Origin: Helicobacter pullorum NCTC 12824
GTDB taxonomy: Bacteria; Campylobacterota; Campylobacteria; Campylobacterales; Helicobacteraceae
Length of the DNA stretch: 64,000 nucleotides
NCBI RefSeq assembly: GCF_017979475.1
Contig: NZ_JAERIT010000001.1
Location: forward strand, 62,001-126,000
Reading direction: 5' to 3'
Each line of letters opens with the position of its first letter. The first letter of the stretch is position 1. The notes beneath the pieces are model-generated. The model was not told the DNA's origin. It was given only the letters and a program-made list of their open reading frames with translations, and did not search any database. Positions 18,113 through 27,278 of the stretch are shown here, in pieces. The translations under genes and the position numbers were made by a program.

Positions 18113-19228
18113 ATGAACGCTTCACTTGTATTGACAAAAAAGGAAAACGCCACTCTTAGGCTTGATGGAATTTGGGATTATAGAATCTCAAAATCCATTT
18201 TGTCCCAGCTAAAAGCCATTAAATTAACAAATGTTAAGATTAATATTGTATTGGGAGAGCATTTTGATTTGGATTTTTGCGGTGGTGGGGTTTTGTTGGA
18301 GTTTGTAACGGAATTAGAAAGTCAGCAAAGAATCCTTGAAAATCAATTGCAACAAAATCCTAAAAGCCAAAAAATTTTCAAAATACTTAGCACCAAAGAA
18401 ATTCCATCTAGCACGAATCTAACGCAAAATATTATTAAAATCCATTCAGATAGTTTTATAATTATTAAAAATAACATTAAAACTTTGATTTTGTCCTTGG
18501 GGTTTTTGGGGGAGATTCTTTATACCTTTTTAGCGAGCTTTATTAATTTCAAAAGCATTCGATTAAAAGCTACTTTTTATTTTATTCAAGAATCTCTTAT
18601 TAAAGCCGTTGGTATTGTGGCTTTGGCGTGCTTTTTGATTGGGATTGTCATTGCCTATCAGGGTTCAATCCAGCTTAGGCAATTTGGGGCAAGTATTTTG
18701 ATTGTAGAGATGAGTTCTATGCTAACTTTGCGTGAAATGGCGCCGATTATTACTGCAATTATTATTGCAGGGAGAAGTGCATCAGCCTTTAGTGCGGAGA
18801 TTGGAATGATGCGTGCTACTCAAGAGATTGATGCAATGCGTGTTATGGGGTTTAATCCGATGACATTTTTGGTTGTGCCTAGAATGTTGGCACTTTGTTG
18901 TGTTTTGCCTCTTGTTGTTTTTATTGCCGATTTATTTGGGCTTGTGGGCTCTATGTTTGTGTGTCAAATTCAATTAGATATAAGCACAGAGCAGTTTTTG
19001 GAGAGATTTTTGCAAATGGTAGATATGAGGCATTTTTGGGTGGGAATAGCAAAAGCACCATTTTTTGGGCTGATTATTTCTTTTATTGGCTGTTTTCATG
19101 GATTTAGCGTGGCAAAAGATACTAGAAGCATTGGTGTGCATACAACTAAAAGTGTCGTAGAATCGATTTTTTTTGTTATTGCATTTGATGCGGTTTGTTC
19201 GGTGATTTTTACAGAAATGGGTTGGTAA
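18113..19228 (+). CDS. mlaE: Mla-type lipid ABC transporter permease with N-terminal STAS-like domain
   Basis: A 371-residue protein. The N-terminal 110 residues resemble a STAS domain (LRLDGIWDYRISKSILSQLKAI). The C-terminal 255 residues are the MlaE permease domain, with five hydrophobic segments and the family motif MLTLREMAPIITAIIIAGRSASAFSAEIGMM, followed by EIDAMRVMG. It forms the membrane core of a phospholipid transporter between inner and outer membranes. ATG 18113 is chosen; an in-frame TTG at 18101 would overlap the thiol protein gene. Confidence 0.92.
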   Translation: MNASLVLTKKENATLRLDGIWDYRISKSILSQLKAIKLTNVKINIVLGEHFDLDFCGGGVLLEFVTELESQQRILENQLQQNPKSQKIFKILSTKEIPSSTNLTQNIIKIHSDSFIIIKNNIKTLILSLGFLGEILYTFLASFINFKSIRLKATFYFIQESLIKAVGIVALACFLIGIVIAYQGSIQLRQFGASILIVEMSSMLTLREMAPIITAIIIAGRSASAFSAEIGMMRATQEIDAMRVMGFNPMTFLVVPRMLALCCVLPLVVFIADLFGLVGSMFVCQIQLDISTEQFLERFLQMVDMRHFWVGIAKAPFFGLIISFIGCFHGFSVAKDTRSIGVHTTKSVVESIFFVIAFDAVCSVIFTEMGW

Positions 19229-19969
19229 ATGCAAAATATCCAAAATATTATAGAAGTAAAAAATCTCATTACAGGTTATGGGGGAAATATTATCCACAAT
19301 CAGATTAGCTTTGAGGTGCATAAGGGCGATATTTTTGCGATTCTTGGGGGAAGTGGAAGTGGGAAAAGCACGCTTTTAAATACAATGATTTTTTTAAAAA
19401 AGCCTTTAGAGGGCGAAGTTAGAATCTTGGGTAAAGATATTTGGCGTTTAGATTTTCAAGAAATTTTGGAGATGAAATTAAAATTTGGCGTCCTTTTTCA
19501 GTTTGGGGCTTTGTTTAGTTCTTTAAATGTTTTGGATAATTTGCTTTTGCCCTTAAGAGAGTATTCGAATTTTAATTCTAATGAAAGTGAAAATATCGCT
19601 TATTTTTGGCTAACAAGAGTGGGGCTAGATTCTAAGGTTGCAAAGCTCTATCCTAGTGAGTTAAGTGGCGGAATGGTAAAGCGAGTGGGTTTGGCTAGAG
19701 CATTGTGCCTTAGTCCAAAGATATTGTTTTTAGATGAGCCAACAAGCGGTTTAGATCCAAAAGGCGCAAGGCATTTTGATGAATTAATTAAAGAGCTTAG
19801 AGACTTGCTTGGAATTAGCATAGTAATGGTAACGCATGATATGGATAGCGTAAAGGGAGTGGTTGATAGAATGATTGTTTTAAGAGATAGGCAAATATTT
19901 TTTCAAGGGAGTTTGGAGGAGTTAAGTCAAATCACAGATTCTTTGGATTTATTTTTGTATCAGATTTAA
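19229..19969 (+). CDS. mlaF: Mla-type ABC transporter ATPase
   Basis: A 246-residue ABC ATPase with Walker A GGSGSGKST, Q-loop LFQFGALFSSLNV, signature LSGGMVKRVGLARAL, Walker B ILFLDEPTSGLDP and switch His in VTHDMDSV. The FGALF after the Q-loop and the GGMVKR signature are characteristic of MlaF. Its start is directly on the mlaE stop. It energises lipid movement by the MlaE dimer. Confidence 0.95.
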   Translation: MQNIQNIIEVKNLITGYGGNIIHNQISFEVHKGDIFAILGGSGSGKSTLLNTMIFLKKPLEGEVRILGKDIWRLDFQEILEMKLKFGVLFQFGALFSSLNVLDNLLLPLREYSNFNSNESENIAYFWLTRVGLDSKVAKLYPSELSGGMVKRVGLARALCLSPKILFLDEPTSGLDPKGARHFDELIKELRDLLGISIVMVTHDMDSVKGVVDRMIVLRDRQIFFQGSLEELSQITDSLDLFLYQI

Positions 19970-19979
19970 GGAGAGGGGA

Positions 19980-20777
19980 ATGGAAGCACGATTAAATTAT
20001 GTTTTATTAGGAAGTTTTTTCGTGATAGTTTTGTTTGCTTTGGCGGGATTTATTTTGTGGATGGGCAAATATGATAGAAATCTTAGCGAATATAGAGAAT
20101 ATTATATTTATAATAAAGAACTTCCAGCGGGCATTAGGATAGAAACGCCAGTAAAGTATCTTGGCTTGCCTGTGGGATTTGTCAAACAATATGAATTAAG
20201 CGGGGATAAAGTAGAGATTATCATATGGGTTAAAAAGGAAATTGTATTAAATGAAGGGAGCAAGGTGGTTGTAGAGAGGCAAGGGATAACGGGAGGAGGA
20301 TTTTTTGCTTTGATACAAGGAGAGGGTGCTCCCTTTGGAGATTCACAAAAAGCTATTTTGGGATTCAAGGAAAATTGGATAGAGCAAGTGGGGACGAAAG
20401 CTGAAAAAGTAATGGGGCAATTGGAAGTAAGCCTAGAGAGATTTAATAGGCTTCTTAGTGAGCAGAATCTTAATAATATAGAGATGGGATTAGATAATTT
20501 TTCTAAGTCTTCTGGAGAATTTTATGGATTGCTAAAAGAAGCTAGAGGGGAGATTTTTCAAATCGGTAAGGTCAGGGATAGTTTTGAGCAAAGTTTAAAA
20601 GCAGGAGATTATAATTTGAGGCTTATTCTAACGCCATTGCTTTTTGAGTTGCAGCAAAATTCTAAAGCTTTGCAGCATATATTGCAAAAGGGCAATGGTA
20701 TTTTAGATGATTTTAGGGACTCTCCAAGCGGCTTTTTGTTTGATAGCACAAAGGTTAAATTAGGACCTCGCGAATAA
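19980..20777 (+). CDS. mlaD: MCE-domain periplasmic lipid-binding protein (MlaD-like)
   Basis: A 265-residue protein anchored by one N-terminal helix (about 7-29) with an MCE domain at about 38-115 (GIRIETPVKYLGLPVGFVKQYEL, then VVVERQGITGGGFFALIQG). A long helical C-terminal region (about 130-250) is longer than in E. coli MlaD. MCE proteins form hexameric rings that carry lipids across the periplasm. AGGAGAGG precedes the ATG. It is in the operon between the ATPase and lipoprotein genes. Confidence 0.9.
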   Translation: MEARLNYVLLGSFFVIVLFALAGFILWMGKYDRNLSEYREYYIYNKELPAGIRIETPVKYLGLPVGFVKQYELSGDKVEIIIWVKKEIVLNEGSKVVVERQGITGGGFFALIQGEGAPFGDSQKAILGFKENWIEQVGTKAEKVMGQLEVSLERFNRLLSEQNLNNIEMGLDNFSKSSGEFYGLLKEARGEIFQIGKVRDSFEQSLKAGDYNLRLILTPLLFELQQNSKALQHILQKGNGILDDFRDSPSGFLFDSTKVKLGPRE

Positions 20778-20786
20778 AGGATAAAA

Positions 20787-21338
20787 ATGAAAGCAATAAT
20801 GTGGTTAATAAGCGTGATTATGGGCGTATTGTTAAGTGGTTGTGTGGGCAAAGAGATAGCACCTATTAATCATTATCAATTTGAGATGGAACACAAAGAA
20901 GCAAAATGTAATAAAACGGGGCTATATGGGTGGCTTGGAATAGAGGCTGAAGCTAAGATTGATACTTCAAAAATCGCCTATATCAAAGAGCCAAATAAGG
21001 TTGAATATTTTGCCAAAAATCGCTGGATAGATAATTTGCCAAATTTGCTTGATGTGTTGGTGTTGAAAGTAGCAAGAGAAAATTGTATAGTGTTGGCAAA
21101 AGATAAGCAATTTTTGACTGATACTTTGAGGCTTTATATTTTGGATTTGCATTATGATGAAAATTTGAATTCCGCGGTATTTGAGGCATTGTTGGAGCAA
21201 ACTAAAGGAGAGCAAATAGAGCAATTTTGGATTTTGGAGACTAAAGAGGTGTCAAAAGGTGGGTTTGAGGAGATTATTAGGGCTATGAATGAGAGTGTGT
21301 TGGAGGGGATTTCTAAGGTTTTTACAAGGATAAAGTAG
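20787..21338 (+). CDS. ABC-transport auxiliary lipoprotein of the Mla-type system
   Basis: A 183-residue lipoprotein: signal MKAIMWLISVIMGVLLSGC, lipidated at Cys19. The remaining 165 residues have the alternating strand/helix pattern of ABC-type transport auxiliary lipoproteins (PqiC/LprI-like), which often close MCE operons. It probably sits in the outer membrane and receives lipids from the MCE ring. The RBS AAAGGAT precedes the ATG. Family membership is inferred from position and lipobox more than from motifs. Confidence 0.75.
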   Translation: MKAIMWLISVIMGVLLSGCVGKEIAPINHYQFEMEHKEAKCNKTGLYGWLGIEAEAKIDTSKIAYIKEPNKVEYFAKNRWIDNLPNLLDVLVLKVARENCIVLAKDKQFLTDTLRLYILDLHYDENLNSAVFEALLEQTKGEQIEQFWILETKEVSKGGFEEIIRAMNESVLEGISKVFTRIK

Positions 21339-21341
21339 TTT

Positions 21342-21668
21342 ATGTGGTATAAGATTTTTTTAGAGAATTTATTGCTTGAAGTGGTGATTGGGATTTTGCC
21401 TTTTGAGAGAGAGAAGCGGCAGAAAATACGGATTGATGGAGAATTTGTTTATTTTAAAAATAATGAAGATGAATTTTTGGATTATAGGGATTTAAGGGAG
21501 TTTTTGAGCGGAGCATTTATGCGAGAATTTGGATTGTTAGAAGAGGCATTAGAATTTTTTGCCAAAGAGATTCCAAAGAATTTTCCGCAAATTAAAAAGT
21601 ATAGACTTAAAGTTACAAAGTTGGAGATTTTTGGGGATTGTCAAGTGGCATTGGAGATTAGTCAATAA
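21342..21668 (+). CDS. folB: FolB-family dihydroneopterin aldolase-like protein
   Basis: A 108-residue protein of the tunnelling-fold FolB family. The start, MWYKIFLENLLLEVVIGILPFERE, matches the FolB pattern (I.L..L...iGi...ER). The catalytic Tyr/Lys/Glu set is less clear in this divergent form. It would cleave dihydroneopterin to 6-hydroxymethyl-dihydropterin in folate synthesis. It starts 3 bases after the lipoprotein gene, so it is probably co-transcribed with it. Similarly short divergent copies are common in Helicobacter. Confidence 0.78.
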   Translation: MWYKIFLENLLLEVVIGILPFEREKRQKIRIDGEFVYFKNNEDEFLDYRDLREFLSGAFMREFGLLEEALEFFAKEIPKNFPQIKKYRLKVTKLEIFGDCQVALEISQ

Positions 21669-21706
21669 ATTTGCTAGAATCATAAAAAACTTAACAAGGA
21701 TATAAG

Positions 21707-22177
21707 ATGGAATTGCAAATTGGAGATAAAGCACCAAATTTTAGTTTGCCAAATCAGGATAATGCCGAGATTTCTTTGCAGGATTTTAGGGGAAGTTGGG
21801 TAGTTTTATATTTCTACCCCAAAGATAAAACGCCCGGTTGCACTCAAGAGGCTTGTGATTTTCGTGATAATTTAGCAAATTTATCAGGGCTTAATGCGGT
21901 AGTTTTGGGGGTAAGTCCAGATAGTGTGAAAACTCATCAAAGCTTCATTGATAAAGAATCTTTGAATTTTACGCTTCTTAGCGATACAGACAAAAAGGCA
22001 CTTAAAGCTTATGGTGCTTGGGGGCTAAAAAAGCTTTATGGCAAAGAATATGAGGGTGTGATTCGTTCTACTTTTGTGATTGATCCTCAAGGCAAAATTG
22101 CCTTTTTGTGGAAAAATGTTAAGGTTAAAGGGCATATTGATGCCATCAAAGAGAAATTGCAAGAATTGCAAGGCTAA
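21707..22177 (+). CDS. bcp: Thioredoxin-dependent thiol peroxidase Bcp (PrxQ type)
   Basis: A 156-residue atypical 2-Cys peroxiredoxin. The peroxidatic cysteine is in YPKDKTPGCTQEACDFRD, and the second cysteine, five residues later, is the resolving one as in PrxQ/Bcp. The arginine in VIRSTFVIDPQGKI supports the active site. It reduces hydrogen peroxide and organic hydroperoxides in the cytosol. Its own promoter probably lies in the 38-base gap after folB; AAGGA precedes the ATG. Confidence 0.95.
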   Translation: MELQIGDKAPNFSLPNQDNAEISLQDFRGSWVVLYFYPKDKTPGCTQEACDFRDNLANLSGLNAVVLGVSPDSVKTHQSFIDKESLNFTLLSDTDKKALKAYGAWGLKKLYGKEYEGVIRSTFVIDPQGKIAFLWKNVKVKGHIDAIKEKLQELQG

Positions 22178-22178
22178 C

Positions 22179-22418
22179 TTACCAAGTTAGCACTTCTTTT
22201 TTGATTTTATTAAGGCTATCTATGGCTTCTTTGAGTTTGGAGACTTCATTGTCGATTTGTTGGAGATTCCAAGCTCCTAATTCTTCTGGCATATCTTGTG
22301 AGCCGCGTTTTATCATAATATAATCTACAAATGAAATTTTCGCCATTCCTAATAGTAGTTTAATTTCTGCTTGTGCTTCTTCGATGTTTTGCAAAATAGA
22401 GTCGATTCGTTCAAACAT
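22179..22418 (-). CDS. Conserved-looking small helical protein, function unknown
   Basis: A 79-residue protein, acidic and helical, starting MFERIDSILQNIEEAQAEIK and ending with a heptad-like stretch (QQIDNEVSKLKEAIDSLNKIKKEVL), which suggests a short coiled coil. No catalytic motif, signal or membrane segment. It is convergent with bcp, with one base between the stop codons. I do not recognise a family; coding is supported by codon pattern and the clean fit in the gap. Confidence 0.65.
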   Translation of the reverse strand: MFERIDSILQNIEEAQAEIKLLLGMAKISFVDYIMIKRGSQDMPEELGAWNLQQIDNEVSKLKEAIDSLNKIKKEVLTW

Positions 22419-22493
22419 TGCTTACCTCAATCTTTGGATTAATTAGGATTATTTTAGCATTTTTTGGTTTATGGAATCTTTTATAGAGCTAAT

Positions 22494-23483
22494 TTATTGT
22501 GGGATAATGGAGAGTGCAAGGGAGTTTTTTGCCATAAAAAAGCGGAATTTTTTTGGGATTTTATGCTTTCTGAAGAGTTCCTTTTGTGTTTTGGTGAGTG
22601 TGCAAGAAGTGTAGGGGAAAATAAAGAGGTTGTTTTGGGATTTTTCTAGTGCTATTTTTCCTCCAAAGACAATAGAAAAACAATCTTGTGTGAGTTTTAG
22701 TTGGCATTCCTTTTTTTGTGCTTGACTTAGACAATAGCCTAGTTTTTTGGTGGCTTTATCAATTTTGTATAAATCAAGTGGGCTGGATTTAAAAATAAAA
22801 TATCCTCCCAAATCTTTTAAATTATCTAAGGGCATTTGTTTGGCTAGATTTTCTAAGCTGAAGTGAATGCCTTTTGTGAAATTTTCTATTAATGGATTTG
22901 CGAAATTTTGCCTAAAATAATTTCTAGTAAATGCAATATCAAGATTGCTAGAATCTTCAAAATAAAAAATATTTCTTTTTTGCAAATAGGATTTGATTTG
23001 ATTTTTTGAAATAGAAATCATTGGGCGAAGGATATGGCATTTTCTTTGGCTTTCTTCCCAAAAGAGACTTTTTTTGGGAATCTGCATATTTTCTATACTA
23101 GAGCCTTTGCAAAACTGCATCAAAAACCATTCAAAATTATCATTGAGCTGATGAGCTAAGATGAGGTTTTGGTATGATTCTTGGAGGGTTAGTGTGTAGA
23201 AAAAATCATAGCGAATCTTCCTTGCCTCTGCTTCAAAATTTTTGGTAATGGGCTTTGTGGTGAGTGTATAGCATTTTTTATTATCCCAAAAACAAAGACT
23301 TTTTGCCCTTGAGACTTCTAGTTTAGATTGCTTTCTTGTGCCATAATCAACAATGGCTATATCAAAAGAAATTTCATATTCTTTTAATAAAAAATAAAGT
23401 GCCGTAGAATCTGTTCCACTAGAAAATGCCAAAAGATTCTTGGCGTTTTTTAATTCATCTAAAAATTCTAGTGGCAATCTCAT
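22494..23483 (-). CDS. tilS: tRNA(Ile)-lysidine synthetase TilS
   Basis: A 329-residue N-type ATP pyrophosphatase that converts C34 of tRNA-Ile(CAU) to lysidine. The PP-loop is FSSGTDSTALYFLL near residue 20, with Thr replacing the second glycine of SGGxDS. YDFF and LILAHQLNDNFEWFLMQFCKGS match the TilS core. The C-terminal domain is short compared with E. coli TilS, as in other Campylobacterota. It lies 2 bases after rimO on the same strand. Confidence 0.93.
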   Translation of the reverse strand: MRLPLEFLDELKNAKNLLAFSSGTDSTALYFLLKEYEISFDIAIVDYGTRKQSKLEVSRAKSLCFWDNKKCYTLTTKPITKNFEAEARKIRYDFFYTLTLQESYQNLILAHQLNDNFEWFLMQFCKGSSIENMQIPKKSLFWEESQRKCHILRPMISISKNQIKSYLQKRNIFYFEDSSNLDIAFTRNYFRQNFANPLIENFTKGIHFSLENLAKQMPLDNLKDLGGYFIFKSSPLDLYKIDKATKKLGYCLSQAQKKECQLKLTQDCFSIVFGGKIALEKSQNNLFIFPYTSCTLTKTQKELFRKHKIPKKFRFFMAKNSLALSIIPQ

Positions 23484-23485
23484 TT

Positions 23486-24817
23486 CTAGCCTTTTTTGAC
23501 TATGCAGCCTATTATATCTTCCCCTAAAATTTCTGTAATTTTCACTTTGTAATAGCCATTTTGGATAGGTTCATCAATGGTTTTATCATTAATGAGAATC
23601 TCGCCATCAATTTGTGGTGCAAATCGTATGTCGCGTGCTGCATAAAAAAACTCATGTTCGCTAGAGTTGCCCTCAACAATGCAAAGTAATTCTTTGTTTT
23701 TGAGATTCTTTAGGCTTTGTCGGTATTGTTTTTGGAAGATTTGGTTGATTTTTTTTAGCCTAGCATTAATAGTTTTGTTTGGGATTTGCTCCATTTTTGC
23801 ACTTTTGGTGCCTTCTTCTTTGGAGTAGGCAAAGAAATTAATTCTATCAAAGTGGAATTTTTCTACAAATTCACAAAGTTCAACAAAATCAGATTCTTCC
23901 TCACCTGGATGCCCGATGATGAAACTTGTCCGCACAAAGCTATTTGGGGCTTGCCTCATCGTTTCTAGCAATTCTTTAAATTCCCCGCCTCTGCCCATTT
24001 GTTTTAAGACTTTTTGTGAGATGTGTTGCAAGGGCATATCAAAATAGTTGTGAAAAATTGGCGAATCAATGATGGTTTGGATAAGCTTTTTGGAGGTAGT
24101 AGCAGGATAGAGATATAAAATCCTTGCGCTTTTGATGCCTATACCTTCTTTTGCTAATTTATCTATGCCTTTAACCAAATCAACAAGCCCATCTTTTATG
24201 CCCAAATCTCGTAGATAAGAGCTAGAATCTTGGGAAATGAAAGTAAAATCGCTAAAGCCTTTTTGTGCGAGATTTTGCACTTCTTTGAGCGTGGATTCTA
24301 GTGTCCTTGAGTGCAATTTGCCTTTGAAGCTAGGGATAGCACAAAAGCTACATTTTTGATTGCAACCTTCAGAGAGCTTGATATAAGCATGGATTTTTGA
24401 GCCACTAATAATGCGTTTGTCGTTTTCATTTGCCAAAAACACTCCATTAGCATTAGATAGGATTTTCTCGCCCTTTTTGCGTTTTTCTATCATTAAGTCA
24501 ATTTTGTCATAATCCCCAACCCCTGTAATGATATCAATTTCTGGAATCTCTTCTTTGAGTTCTTTTGCATAACGCTCACTCAAACAGCCACTTGCCACCA
24601 AAATGGCATTTTCTTTTTTATTATTCAGTGCTTCTAGGATAGTTTGAATACTTTCTGTTTTTGCAGCTTCAATAAATCCGCAAGTATTGACTATTACTAC
24701 ATCGGCTTCTTTGATTTCTTGTGTATTTTCATATTCGCTTAATTTTCCAAGCATTACCTCGCTATCTACGAGATTTTTTGTGCAACCAAGAGAAATTAAA
24801 TGTAATTTTTTGCTCAT
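23486..24817 (-). CDS. rimO: Ribosomal protein S12 methylthiotransferase RimO
   Basis: A 443-residue radical-SAM methylthiotransferase. The N-terminal UPF0004 domain has three cluster cysteines (LGCTKNLVDSE, VNTCGFIEAA, ASGCLSER). The radical-SAM motif is EGCNQKCSFCAIPSFKGKLHSR near residue 145, and a C-terminal TRAM domain (about 375-440) follows. It modifies Asp88 of ribosomal protein S12. It sits in a minus-strand run ruvA-rimO-tilS, directly after the ruvA stop. Confidence 0.96.
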   Translation of the reverse strand: MSKKLHLISLGCTKNLVDSEVMLGKLSEYENTQEIKEADVVIVNTCGFIEAAKTESIQTILEALNNKKENAILVASGCLSERYAKELKEEIPEIDIITGVGDYDKIDLMIEKRKKGEKILSNANGVFLANENDKRIISGSKIHAYIKLSEGCNQKCSFCAIPSFKGKLHSRTLESTLKEVQNLAQKGFSDFTFISQDSSSYLRDLGIKDGLVDLVKGIDKLAKEGIGIKSARILYLYPATTSKKLIQTIIDSPIFHNYFDMPLQHISQKVLKQMGRGGEFKELLETMRQAPNSFVRTSFIIGHPGEEESDFVELCEFVEKFHFDRINFFAYSKEEGTKSAKMEQIPNKTINARLKKINQIFQKQYRQSLKNLKNKELLCIVEGNSSEHEFFYAARDIRFAPQIDGEILINDKTIDEPIQNGYYKVKITEILGEDIIGCIVKKG

Positions 24818-25396
24818 TTATAAACCTTGTATTTTTTTTAATGCGGCTTTTACCATTTGCCCTACCTCATCTTTTTCTAAGCCTTTAATGGCTTTTTGGA
24901 TAATGTCATTTTTGTAGCCTAAAGATTCTAAGGCTAAAACTACTTGATGAAGTGTAGAATCTTCTTTGATTGTTTGGTTGGTTTGGCTAAGCTCTAGCGA
25001 CCAGCCTGAGAGTTCTACTAAGATTCTGCCTGCACTTTTTGGACCAATCCCCGGGACTCTTTGCATGGATTTGATATCGTTGCTTTCGACAACTTTTGCA
25101 AAAGTTTGGGGTGTGTAAGTGGAGAGAATTGCCATTGCAACTTTGGGTCCTACGCCATTAATTTTGATAAGTGTATCAAAAAGTTTTTTTTCGTTGTTTT
25201 CTAAAAAGCCAAATAAAATTTGTGCATCTTCTCGGATAATATGTGTTGTTAGTAGCGTGAGATTCTCACCTTTTGTTTGTGTGATTTGATTGCTTGTTTG
25301 CAAAGAAATGAAAACTTCATAAATCACTCCAGCACATTTAATGGCAATTCTTGTAGGTTCTTTGAAAAATATTTCCCCTTGCAGTGCAATAATCAT
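24818..25396 (-). CDS. ruvA: Holliday junction branch migration protein RuvA
   Basis: A 192-residue protein with the N-terminal OB fold (MIIALQGEIFFKEPTRIAIKCAGVIYEVF), two helix-hairpin-helix motifs (LIKINGVGPKVAMAIL and MQRVPGIGPKSAGRILVEL) and the C-terminal RuvB-binding domain. The tetramer holds Holliday junctions for RuvB. Start ATG 25396 has AGGAG 7 bases upstream; the frame is open to 25432 but that would overlap the FapA-family gene and lacks a ribosome site. Confidence 0.96.
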   Translation of the reverse strand: MIIALQGEIFFKEPTRIAIKCAGVIYEVFISLQTSNQITQTKGENLTLLTTHIIREDAQILFGFLENNEKKLFDTLIKINGVGPKVAMAILSTYTPQTFAKVVESNDIKSMQRVPGIGPKSAGRILVELSGWSLELSQTNQTIKEDSTLHQVVLALESLGYKNDIIQKAIKGLEKDEVGQMVKAALKKIQGL

Positions 25397-25406
25397 GGAT
25401 ATACTC

Positions 25407-27197
25407 CTATAAGATGAGATGAATTTGTCCATTTTGAAAAATGGCTTTGGAGGGTTCCCCAGCTCTTGGGATTAGCATAAATTCTTTTTGGGGGGAATGA
25501 AAAATATAATGGATTTCATTGTAGCCTATCCAACCGCTTTGGACTTCAATTATCCCATTTTTTGTATTAGAATCTAGTTGATTTAGAGCATCTCTAGCTT
25601 CCTTGAATGCGGCACTTAAAGCATTGATTTTTTGTCGTTTTTCTTTTAGGGCTACTACGCGTGCGTGATATTCTTCAAATTTGGATAATAAATAGCTTGG
25701 CGGTGTTGTTTTGGTTTTTTTGTATTGGATTAGAATCTGACGCATTTCATCGGCTGTATTTTTGAGTTTTTTGAGCTCTAGGCTTTCCACTTTTAATTCT
25801 TTGGTGAGCTGGATAGCTTCTTTAATGGAGGTATTTTTTTTGTGCAATAGGGTGTTGTAGAGTTCTTTGGTGTCAAGACTATAGTTTGCAGCGATATAAA
25901 ATCGATTTTCTCCCTTTTGCATTGTGATAACTTGAATTTGTTTTGTGGCGTATAAGAAGGCATTGGAATGTAGGTGTTGAATAAAAATCTCTTCTGCATA
26001 GATTTTGCCTCCATACATTTTTTCTACTTCGACTCTTTTGCCTTCGATAATCCCGGCTTCTAGGGTGTGTATTTTGATGTTTTGTGCTTTGAGATAGCCT
26101 TTGTGGGTTTGGATTTCTGCATCGGTGGCAAAGATTTTGGAATCTTGGTGTGTGAAACCACCGATATAGACTTCTTTGGCGTGTATTTGTGCGTTGGCAC
26201 CAACATTGCCTTGGATATTGACTTTGGAGGCTTGAATCTCCATTCCTTGCCCCAAAGCTTCTTTGAGAGAATCCGCTTCTGTGATATTGATTTCTGTGCC
26301 ACTTTCGATTTCGCCTATAAGGGAACCGGTAGTTTTTAGGCTCACTTCTTTGGTTTCTAATGTGTCTTCAATGGATAATATGTCTTCTTTGTATTTTAAG
26401 ATTCCGCCAATAGCGGCGAGATATTCTACTTTTGTGGGGTAATCTTTGGTTTGAATGCTGGTAGTATCAAATTTTAATAAGCAGGGTTGATTGAGGCTTT
26501 TGGGGTCTTCTGGGATAATGTATTGCCCGCGGATATTTCTTCCGGGTTTGCCCTTTAGGGCTTTGTGAAAGATGCAGATAACTTCATCTTTGAGTATGGT
26601 TTGAAATTGTCCTGTGATTTCTTTTTTGAATTCCAAATGTGATTCAGCTGGGGGAATGAAATTGAAACTTTGGCACAAAAGATATCGCACTTCTTGCTTT
26701 AGGGGATACTTTAGAGATTGCAAAAATTCTTTTAATGCGAGCTTTTCTGCTTTTTCATTGATGAATAAGATTTTGTTCCATGCTTTGATTTTGCGGATTT
26801 GTAGGTAGAGATTCTCAAACTCTTCTTGGTTGAAAACAAATCCCGCACGCAATATAAGATATGCTTCGCTAAAGGATTTGTTGGAGATAAAGTGAAATTT
26901 GTTTTCATTTTTTTCTTTTTCTACAATTAGGATAGAATAGTATTGTGTGATTGTAAGGCTTGGCTCTAAAAGGTTGTTGAGATTTTCTAAAAACTCATTG
27001 ACTTCATTTTCTTTGAGTGGTTCTGGAGCGTAATCATGAAGATTTTTTTTGTAAGTTGTAATGGCTTGGAGTATAAAGTCTAGGGTATCTGGATCTTTGT
27101 TGAACTGAGAAGCAATTTGCTTGATAGTGAATTTAATATCTTCACATTCATTGACATAATAGGGGCGAAATGAGGTTTGAGAATCTTTTTTTACCAT
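25407..27197 (-). CDS. FapA-family (DUF342) protein
   Basis: A 596-residue cytosolic protein. The N-terminal part is of unknown fold (1-210). The FapA/DUF342 domain (about 215-480) is a beta-helix with repeated Gly/Glu/Ile turns and the segment KGKPGRNIRGQYI (GxPGxN hallmark). A coiled coil (about 470-555) and a beta C-terminus follow. Proteins of this family help polar flagellar assembly in Vibrio; in Helicobacter the gene is found beside ruvA and murJ. It lies 11 bases upstream of ruvA. Confidence 0.88.
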   Translation of the reverse strand: MVKKDSQTSFRPYYVNECEDIKFTIKQIASQFNKDPDTLDFILQAITTYKKNLHDYAPEPLKENEVNEFLENLNNLLEPSLTITQYYSILIVEKEKNENKFHFISNKSFSEAYLILRAGFVFNQEEFENLYLQIRKIKAWNKILFINEKAEKLALKEFLQSLKYPLKQEVRYLLCQSFNFIPPAESHLEFKKEITGQFQTILKDEVICIFHKALKGKPGRNIRGQYIIPEDPKSLNQPCLLKFDTTSIQTKDYPTKVEYLAAIGGILKYKEDILSIEDTLETKEVSLKTTGSLIGEIESGTEINITEADSLKEALGQGMEIQASKVNIQGNVGANAQIHAKEVYIGGFTHQDSKIFATDAEIQTHKGYLKAQNIKIHTLEAGIIEGKRVEVEKMYGGKIYAEEIFIQHLHSNAFLYATKQIQVITMQKGENRFYIAANYSLDTKELYNTLLHKKNTSIKEAIQLTKELKVESLELKKLKNTADEMRQILIQYKKTKTTPPSYLLSKFEEYHARVVALKEKRQKINALSAAFKEARDALNQLDSNTKNGIIEVQSGWIGYNEIHYIFHSPQKEFMLIPRAGEPSKAIFQNGQIHLIL

Positions 27198-27278
27198 ATT
27201 CTAAAATCTTTTATGCAAAAATATTTTTTGATTTTATCAAATTCACAATAAGAAAAATATTACAAAGAGATTAGATTA

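Noticed and set aside
25485-25500. Homopolymer runs as phase-variable switches
   Set aside because: The longest G or C runs I saw in the window are about six bases, too short for typical slipped-strand switching in Helicobacter.
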